Positions 57,264-64,000 of a stretch of 64,000 nucleotides of DNA are shown here, in pieces. The position numbers and the translations under genes are program-made. Numbering within the stretch: position 1 is the stretch's first letter; each line of letters opens with the position of its first letter. The notes under the pieces were generated by a model that did not search any database, was not told the DNA's origin, and was given only the letters and a program-made list of their open reading frames with translations. The DNA comes from Saposhnikovia divaricata (lineage: Eukaryota; Streptophyta; Magnoliopsida; Apiales; Apiaceae), in the NCBI GenBank assembly GCA_036435485.1, contig CM071595.1, positions 10,592,001 through 10,656,000 of the forward strand, written 5' to 3'.

Positions 57264-59725
57264 TATCTAATAAAATATTAGATTAAAGTGATATTATGTT
57301 GTGTTTGTCTTTGTTATCTGCACTTACATATCTCACACACTCAACACATATCTTGTTGCAAAAATTCAAGAACAAAGAAAAGTTCAAGAATCCATTCACC
57401 CCCCTCTGTATTCTTTTACTGTATTCAATACTCAACATAAAATTTTAGCAATAACATTAAAAAGAATGGATCTTGACCTCCGTATGGTTGGGCCGTCGAG
57501 AAATATTTTTTAAAAAATCAAAATACTAAATCTTGACGAAACCCTGTTTAGGGGTACCAGTCAAAGTACTAGTTGACCGTTACATTACCAAACCAAATAA
57601 ATTTTATTTTTTCTGAAATTTTGGCAATAACATTAAAAATGATGAATCATGACTTCCGTACGGTTGGGTCGTCGAGAAACATTTTTTAAAAAATCGAAAC
57701 ACTAAACCCTGACGAAACTCTGTTTAGGGGTTCCAGCCAAAGTACTAGTTGACCGTTAAATTACCAAACCAAATAAATTTATTTATTTTTTTTGAATTTT
57801 TGGCAATAACATTGAAAAGAATGGATCTTGACCTCCGTATGGTTGGGCCGTCGAGAAATATTTTTTAAAAAATCGAGATACTAAACCTTGACGAAATCCT
57901 ATTTAGGGGTACCAGTCAAACAACTAGTTGACCGTTAATTTACCAAACCAAATAAATTTATTTTTTTTCTAAAATTTTGGCAATAACATTAAAAATGATG
58001 GATCTTGAATTCTGTACGGTTGAGTCATCGAGAAATATTTTTTAAAAAATCGAAACACTAAACCCTGACGAAACCCTGCTTAGGGTTCCAATCAAAGTAC
58101 TAGTTGACTGTTAAATTACAAAATCAAATAAATTTATTTTTTTCTGAAATATAGGCAATAACATGAAAAAGGATGGATCTTGACCTCCGTATGGTTGGGC
58201 CGTCGAGAAATATTTTTTAAAAAATCGAAATACTAAACCTTGACGAAACCCTGTTTAGGGGTACCAATCAAAGTACTAGTTGACCGTTAAATTACCAAAC
58301 CAAATAATTTTTTTTTTAAATTTTGGCAATAACATTTAAAATGATGGATCTTGACCTCCGTACGGTTGGGTCATCGAGAAATATTTTTTAAAAAATCGAA
58401 ACACTAAACGCTGACGAAACCCTGTTTATGGGTTCCAGTCAAAGTACTAGTTGACCGTTAAATTACCAAACCAAATAAATTTATTTTTTTCTGAAATTTT
58501 GGAAATAATATTAAAAAGGATGGATCTTGACCTTCGTATGGTTGGGCCATCGAGAAATATTTTGTAAAAAATTGAAATACTAAACCTTGACGAAACCCTG
58601 TTTAGGGGTACCCGTCAAAGTACTAGTTGACCGTTAATTTACCAAACCAAATAAATTTATTTTTTAGACTTTACCAAACCAAATAAATTTATTTTTTCTA
58701 AAATTTTGGCAATAACATTAAAAAGTATGGATCTTGACCTCTGTACGGTTGGGTTGTCGAGAAATATTTTTTAAAAAATCGAAACACTAAACCCTGACGA
58801 AACCCTGTTTAGGGTTCCAAGTACTAGTTTACCGTTAAATTACCAAACCAAGTAAATTTATTTTTTTTTCTAAAATTTTGGCCATAACATTAAAAAGGAT
58901 GGATCTTGACCTCCTTATGGTTGGGCCACCGAGAAATATTTTTTAAAAATCGAAATACTAAACCTTGTCGAAACCCTGTTTAGGGGTACCAGTCAAAGTA
59001 CTAGTTGACCGTTAAATTACCAAACCAAATATATTTATTTTTTCCTGAAATTTAGACAATAACATTAAAAATGATGGATCTTGACCTCCATACGGTTGGG
59101 TTATCGAGAAATATTTTTTAAAAAATCGAAACACTAAACCCTGACGAAACCCTGTTTAGGGGTTCTAGCCAAAGTACTAGTTGACCGTTAAATTACCAAA
59201 GAAAGAAATTTATTTTTTTCTGAAATTTTGGCAATAACATTAAAAAGGATGGATCTTGACCTCTGTATGATTGGTCCATCAAGAAATATTTTTTAAAAAA
59301 TTGAAATACTAAACCTTGACGAAACTCTATTTAGGGGTACCAGTCAAAGTACTAGTTGACCGTTAATTTACCAAGCCAAATAAATTTATTTATTTCTGAA
59401 ATTTTGGCAATAACATTAACAAGGATGGATCTTGACCTCCTTATGGTTGGGCCATCGAGAAATATTTTTTAAAAAATCGAACACTAAACCGTGACGAAAC
59501 CCTGTTTAGGGTTCTAGTCAAAGTACTACTTGGCCGTAAAATTACCAAACCAAATAAATTTATTTTTTTTTGTAATTTTGGCAATAACAGTAAAAAGGAT
59601 GGATCTTGACCTCCGTCTGGTTGGGTCGTCGAGAAATATTTTTTAAAAAATTGGAACATTAAATCCTGACGAAACCCTGTTTAGGTGTTCCAGTCAAAGT
59701 ACTAGTTGACCGTTAAATTTTGGCA

Positions 59726-59811
59726 AGAAAATCTTTAAAATTATGCACATGGTATTTTTTTCAATTTTAAATTATGAATGTTTTTATTAATAAATTCAAA
59801 AATTAAAAAAA
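59726..59811. other. AT-rich junction, satellite to MULE
   Basis: Nothing recognised apart from the left TSD ttaaaaaaa (59803-59811) of the MULE. Confidence 0.6.
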
Positions 59812-60341
59812 GAGAAAAAGGCATTTTGGCTGACTATCTTTTTTGTTTTTGGCACTTGGATGGCTGAGAATAATTTTTGACATTTTGTCTGGCTGTAATA
59901 AATTTTTTAAGCACTTGAGGGACTTCCGTCAAAACGCTAGTAACGCCGTCTAAACATCAGGGATAAAATTGTCTTTTCAGCACTGACTTTACTTTATATT
60001 ATTTTCCTCTCAATTGTAGCTAGAAAAGAGGAGAAGAGGAGGATTTTTGAATGTTTTGGACTTTCAGTTGCAGATTAAGACATGAATTGTTAGATTAAAT
60101 TTCTTGTTTGCCAACCTGGTTGACGTTTATATATATTAACTTTGCATGAGTTTTTTTTCCCCTTGAAATCTGAATAAGCTTGCTGTCAGAAAATGAGCTA
60201 AGCCTCTAGTGATGAACACAATTCAATAAATTACTTCATTGCTTAAAACTCAACATTCTACTCCGGGACAATAGGAAAAGGACGCCTGATTTCTTGAGTA
60301 GAGAGACAATCTGATTCATACATTTTCTGGATTGCCTATTA

Positions 60342-60638
60342 CTAAATCATGGTGCAGATCTTTTTGAGCTCCACCACTGCAGCAGAAATTGCCACTTCTT
60401 CATTCATCTTAATACTCTCGCTCAATTCTTTAGCCTTTTTCCTCACAGTACTATCCCCATTAAACACCTCTTTTAAAACCTTAGCAACCTCTGTTCTTTG
60501 GAATTCAAGATTCCCGTCCTTTTCAATCTCTAACCCAACACCGAGCTCCACCACCATCCTACAGTTCAATGGCTGATCAAAGTTTATTGGAAGCCCCATC
60601 TTCAGTTGTTTTAGCAGCATCGACTGGAGCAGCAGCAA
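60342..60638 (-). pseudogene. UDP-glycosyltransferase C-terminal fragment
   Basis: The coding part LPINFDQPLNCRMVVELGVG, followed by LEIEKDGNLEFQR and VRKKAKELSESIK, to a natural stop at 60342, matches the last 90 residues of plant family-1 UGTs; DQ after LPINF is the end of the PSPG sugar-donor box. The N-terminal acceptor domain and most of PSPG are missing. UGTs transfer sugar to small molecules in the cytosol; this piece cannot. It ends cleanly at the family's C-terminus, so the capture took the gene's 3' end. Confidence 0.8.
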
Positions 60639-60673
60639 TCATCTTTTGAAACCCAGCAATCATCTTTTGCAGT

Positions 60674-61301
60674 CCCCAATTCGCTTCACTCCCACATTCC
60701 ATTCACCTCTGTTCTTCAACAATCTTCTCCTTCCCGTCCCACAGCCCAACAGCCCCCCATTTCATTCCATAGCCTGCATTCGATAACCACTACCCTCTCC
60801 TTTCCACCAACCCTCCGTTCCCTCCACAGCAGTCACCATCTACTTCTAGTCGACAACTCCCCCTACCTGTTCAACATAACCAGCCTCTCCCCACCTTCCC
60901 TCCATTTTCAGTTCACCTCCTTCATCCTCAATTCTTCATTACTCCACAACGTCCACCCCACCACTACCCTCTCTTCCTTCTACTCCATCCACAAATCAAT
61001 GCCGCCTCTTCTTCCACCCAACACACGACCCATCAACAACAACAACACTGCTCCATCTCGCCAATCCTGTCTTCTCATTCCTCCATTCCAACCCATTTCA
61101 CCCACACGCCTCCACCGGCCGTCCACCGCGCCTCCACCGTACTCCTCTTTCACTCACCATTCCCCACCCCGTACCATTCACTCCATCATCCTTATCACCA
61201 CACCTCCTCACGCCTCCTCTCTTCACCACCATTCCACCTCCACTCCGTAAACTCCGAGAACAGAGGTGAATGGAATGTGGGAGTGAAGCGAATTGGGGAC
61301 T
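60674..61301. repeat. 43-bp inverted repeat around a C-rich segment in the MULE
   Basis: ccccaattcgcttcactccc and its continuation to ctctgttct (60674-60716) recur inverted at about 61258-61301. The 540 bp between are strikingly C-rich and G-poor on the plus strand. A transcript could fold into a long hairpin. Frames through the C-rich part look like composition artefacts. Confidence 0.8.
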
Positions 61302-61722
61302 ACACACATAAAACGCACACATATAGGTGCACACACACATACGCTATATATATAAGAGAAGAGAGAAGGGAAGGGAAGGAGATTGGGAGAGATTTTGTGA
61401 GGCAACGAGGGAGATTCAGAGAGATTGGCGAGACAATTGAGAGAGCTCTAGAGAGTTCTTGAAACCCAGCTGAAAGAAACTGATTTGGGGAAAAATATTT
61501 TACCATTGTATTTTTGCACTACCAACGTCAAAACATTCTTAGTGCTGAAAAGACAATTTTACCCTTGATGTTTAGACGGCGTTACTAGCGTTTTGACGGA
61601 AGCCCCTCAAGTGCTTAAAAAATTTATTACAGCCAGACAAAATGTCAAAAATTATTCTCAGCCATCCAAGTGCCAAAAACAAAAAATATAGCCAGCCAAA
61701 ATGCCTTTTTCTCTTAAAAAAA

Positions 61723-62779
61723 TAACTGTACATTTGAATTATAAAATGAATAAATTATAAAAAATTATGTAATAACATTTGAATTTTGAACTAATTTACA
61801 CTCTTACATATAATTTTTATTATACAGGTTTCTATAAAATAATACTACATATACTTACACAGATATTTGTTTAATTTAAATTGAATTTTTTGAAAAATAA
61901 ATTAGAAAAGAAGGACAAAAAACATTAAAAAAGGGCGGTAATTCTCCCCCCTAAACAAAATACTACAATTTCACTTTCCCCCTTCAACCAAAATAAAATT
62001 GTTTCCCCCAAAATAAAGTCTCTCGCTCACAGACATATAATACAATATCAGACAATACACTCTCACTTTTACTCCCTCTCGCTCTGGACTCTCCTATCTC
62101 AATCGAAGAACTAGCCGTAATTTTCAAGAACTCTTATATTCTCTCTTCAGTTCTCTTATTTATTCTCTTCTCTTCCCCCTTCTCTAGTCGTGCTTCCAAT
62201 CTAATTGTTTTTGGTTTTGCAAATGATTAATTATGGCTTCACACACCCGCTCCGATTAATTGGTAAATATAATAAATCGATTTTCATTACTTAATTGATT
62301 TTGCTCTCTTCTTTACTATTCTGTTTTTGTTTGAAATTAGGGCTTTGGGTTCGGTGCTTCAATTAGGGCTTTCAGTTCCAGGTGAAATTGGGATTTTAAA
62401 TCTAAATGTAAGTATGTGGGTGTCAATTATATGGGCATATGTGTACTTATAGTTCGGTATTTTAGTATTTCGTGCATATATTTATCTACATATGGGAATA
62501 AGTGTGTTTATGTTTTACTTATATTGTGTTTGATGTGTTTGCCCTCCAAAAATATGTGTATTAGTATGTCTACATTGTATTATTACAACTGCATATATAC
62601 CCAGATAAATAAGGAAGACCATTCCCTATTTTAAATGTTGTGGGTACTGGGTAAGTAATATATTTTGTTTGCTTTAATGTTTAGGAAGCCCTGTTCTTGG
62701 GTATCTAACTGTTGGTATATGGATTACACCTTATATCCCTGTTCTTGAGTTGTTAAAAATAGCTGTCACATTTCTGCAG
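61723..62779. other. No gene recognised; possible promoter/5' leader
   Basis: AT-rich to 61930, then pyrimidine-rich (tctctcgctctgg, ttctcttctcttcccc) like plant 5' untranslated leaders. No start codon with a supported frame follows. Confidence 0.4.
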
Positions 62780-62969
62780 GAAGATTTGTTCTATCCACGA
62801 CCTTTTTTTACAAGATTTACTTTGGGAAACTCTGGATAAGGTCGTGGAACCTTTATTAATGCATTGGCCCGGAAAGAAATTAAGAGAGAAGTCTCTTCGC
62901 ACTGTTATGGAACAGGTACATTATGAGGATGAAAATACTCGGTATATATGCTTAGGGCCTATTAACAAG
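62780..62969 (+). pseudogene. Cycloartenol-synthase-like exon fragment
   Basis: Preceded by tttctgcag and followed by gtcag, this 190-bp block encodes EDLFYPRP, then after one extra T in a run of seven (62802-62808) [20 protein letters not shown] and [29 protein letters not shown]. This is a conserved internal exon of plant oxidosqualene cyclases, closest by recall to cycloartenol synthase, which cyclises oxidosqualene in sterol synthesis. Only this exon is present and it is frameshifted. It is followed directly by 4CL-like exons in the same orientation. Confidence 0.78.
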
Positions 62970-63058
62970 GTCAGATTATAGTCCTTGATGTTTTTACTTC
63001 TCATTGTGTCCTTATATTTGATTGTATGTGACCAGTTTTGTAATATGTATTTCTCATT

Positions 63059-64000
63059 GTGCGGCTTGCATACAATTGTCAAGCTAAGATAGTTGATCCT
63101 CAAACTGGGATTGGTTTGCCCCCATTTAAGCACAGGGAACTTTGGGTCAGAAGACCATTAATAATGAGAGGTAAAACTGAAGTACCTTTAATATTAGTTA
63201 TTTGCAGTATAAATCTAAGAATTATTGTGTATATACAGTTTCTTAGACTCTGATCACACTCTTTGCTACTACTACTTTGATTATTCTTTTTAATTTTGAA
63301 ATAGGTTATGTTCATGATGAAGTGGCAACAGCCAACAAGTACAACTTCCACCGCGGATGGATGGTTAAGAACTGGCGATCTTTGTTATTTTGACAATGAA
63401 GGTTTCCTATTTTACGTAGACAGAATAAAGGAACTAATCAAGTGCAATGGCTACCAGGTTAAATATGTCCTTCATTTAGTTGTGATTTATTACTGGTAAG
63501 TACAAAATTATGTTTTAAATATCACCTCTCCCTAGTCCATTAATGTGATAAAGAACTTAATATTTTTTAAGTTTTATTCTGTATTTTGAAATTTTGATTA
63601 TATATACTATGCTACCTCACCATATCAGGTTCCCCCAGCAGAACTGGAAGATCTTCTCCAGTCCCATCCAGATATTGTTGAAGTAGTTGTGGTTCCGTGA
63701 GCAAGTTTAATTATTTCTAGTTTTGTAGGCAATTATATATATAACTTTATCTTGTGCAATGCCGGTACAATTATTGTTGTTGCAACTCTTGGTGGCATGT
63801 AATTGCAAGTATCCTGATGATAAAGAAGGACAAGTACCTATAGCGTTTGTAATGAGGACTCCAGGAAGTACCATTGACGAGTCCCTTATTAAGGAATTTG
63901 TGGCTAAAGAGGTAATTTCATTTCTTGATTTGTTTTTCCAATCTCATTACATCTTCCAAAAGCTTATTAGTTTATGCTGATGATCTATTAATGTCTCTTA
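63059..64000 (+). pseudogene. 4-coumarate:CoA ligase-like gene fragment, continues off window
   Basis: Four exon blocks: about 63059-63170 (CQAKIVDPQTGIGLPPFKH, LWVRRPLIMRG), 63305-63457 ([10 protein letters not shown], then [20 protein letters not shown] and [12 protein letters not shown]), 63629-63696 (PPAELEDLLQSHPDIVEVVV) and about 63808-63911 (YPDDKEGQVPIAFVMRTPGS, then LIKEFVAKE). GWLRTGD and the K-x-NGYQV region are adenylate-forming-enzyme signatures. A 1-bp shift in block 2 (near 63340), no acceptor before block 1 and an out-of-phase acceptor before block 4 indicate a pseudogene. The N-terminal half with the AMP-binding P-loop is absent. Confidence 0.8.

Larger units (their letters stand above)
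56078..57437 (+). mobile_element. Solo LTR, 1,360 bp, inside the satellite
   Basis: Starts TGTTAGTCACAG, ends ACTCAACA, TSD taaaa (56073-56077 and 57438-57442); the monomer is restored when it is taken out. Contains a cluster of ttcga-type repeats with six TTCnnGAA dyads, a TATA box (56869-56875), a 64-bp tandem duplication near 57135-57263 and AATAAA near 57270. The layout suggests a plus-oriented, probably Ty1/copia LTR. Confidence 0.9.
55890..59725. repeat. Satellite array, ~176-bp monomers in alternating A/B types
   Basis: Fourteen monomers with anchors (gatcttgacc or its equivalent) at 55927, 57469, 57644, 57824, 58001, 58176, 58347, 58523, 58730, 58902, 59077, 59252, 59428 and 59602. 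Spacing is 171-180 bp, except 207 where 31 bp are duplicated; taking out the solo LTR gives 177 between the first two. A monomers have gttgggccgtcg, atactaaaccttg and ggggtacc; B monomers have gttgggtcgtcg, acactaaaccctg and ggggttcc. They alternate strictly except monomer 13, an A-to-B hybrid. Each carries attttttaaaaaat. Confidence 0.95.
59812..61713. mobile_element. Pack-MULE, 1,902 bp, with captured glycosyltransferase piece
   Basis: Terminal inverted repeats of 173 bp (59812-59984 and 61541-61713), starting gagaaaaaggcattttggct, differ at only a few positions; flanked by a perfect 9-bp TSD ttaaaaaaa (59803-59811 and 61714-61722). TSD length and long TIRs define a Mutator-like element. 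No transposase. The interior contains a UDP-glycosyltransferase fragment and a C-rich segment with a 43-bp inverted repeat. Confidence 0.92.

Noticed and set aside
55890..59725. Telomere-like heptamer tttaggg in satellite monomers
   Set aside because: Only one heptamer per monomer within gtttaggggt; not a tandem telomeric repeat.
60999..61250. Pro/Ser/His-rich 83-codon frame in the Pack-MULE
   Set aside because: C-rich, G-poor composition generates open frames; no start context or domain.
63059..64000. Interpretation as a functional 4CL gene
   Set aside because: A 1-bp frameshift, missing or out-of-phase acceptors and direct attachment to a cyclase exon argue for a pseudogene; continuation outside the window could still change this.
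1..64000. tRNA, rRNA, CRISPR or bacterial operon signals
   Set aside because: None seen; the tRNA-like words are retrotransposon primer-binding sites.

Overview
This window is plant nuclear DNA, most likely from a flowering plant (probably a eudicot) with a large, repeat-rich genome. The evidence is plant-specific retrotransposon lineages (Tekay-like chromovirus, Tat with two RNase H domains, Athila), plant-type CACTA, hAT, MULE and Helitron ends, and fragments of plant metabolic genes (UDP-glycosyltransferase, oxidosqualene cyclase, 4-coumarate:CoA ligase-like). I found no clearly intact host gene, no rRNA or tRNA gene and no CRISPR. Almost every base belongs to a nested or decayed mobile element or a satellite.

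Layout. 1-5945: truncated minus-strand Tekay-like Ty3/gypsy element (A), its reverse transcriptase split by a 2,500-bp solo LTR (2126-4625, TSD ttagt). About 5946-13891: minus-strand Tat-lineage element (B) lacking its 3' LTR, its gag split by a 1,543-bp solo LTR (11366-12908, TSD gaatc). B's 5' LTR abuts the hairpin of a Helitron 3' end (13892-13920). 14950-31900: plus-strand Athila element (D) with two 1,623-bp LTRs, its gag split by a 5,163-bp gag-only LTR element (E, 18524-23686, TSD attga) whose LTRs are almost identical. A second, truncated copy of the Athila leader follows D's 3' LTR (31901-32656).

32657-34337 holds a hAT-type MITE fragment and exon-like pieces of an unrecognised gene. 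34338-51084 is one CACTA transposon (TSD cgt) swollen by insertions: a deleted hAT element (34690-36143) that itself carries a 580-bp hAT MITE (34836-35415), and a whole Tekay element (C, 37828-50996) with an unusual extra reading frame ahead of gag. 51085-54663 is Helitron sequence with a broken RPA1-like gene and a classic 3' terminus.

55890-59725 is a satellite of about 176-bp monomers alternating in two types (A and B), interrupted by a 1,360-bp solo LTR (56078-57437) with six TTCnnGAA dyads upstream of a TATA box. 59812-61713 is a Pack-MULE with 173-bp TIRs, 9-bp TSD and a captured glycosyltransferase fragment. 62780-64000 joins a cycloartenol-synthase-like exon to exons of a 4CL-like gene, both frameshifted.

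How the parts relate. Target-site duplications and interruptions give relative ages: element E (LTRs about 0.05% different by eye) is younger than its host D (about 0.9%); C lies inside the CACTA element, which lies inside Helitron-like DNA. Most coding regions are broken by in-frame stops, many at CAG/CAA glutamine codons, as expected from cytosine deamination in methylated, silenced repeats. E is the least damaged element and could be mobile if a related element supplies Pol.
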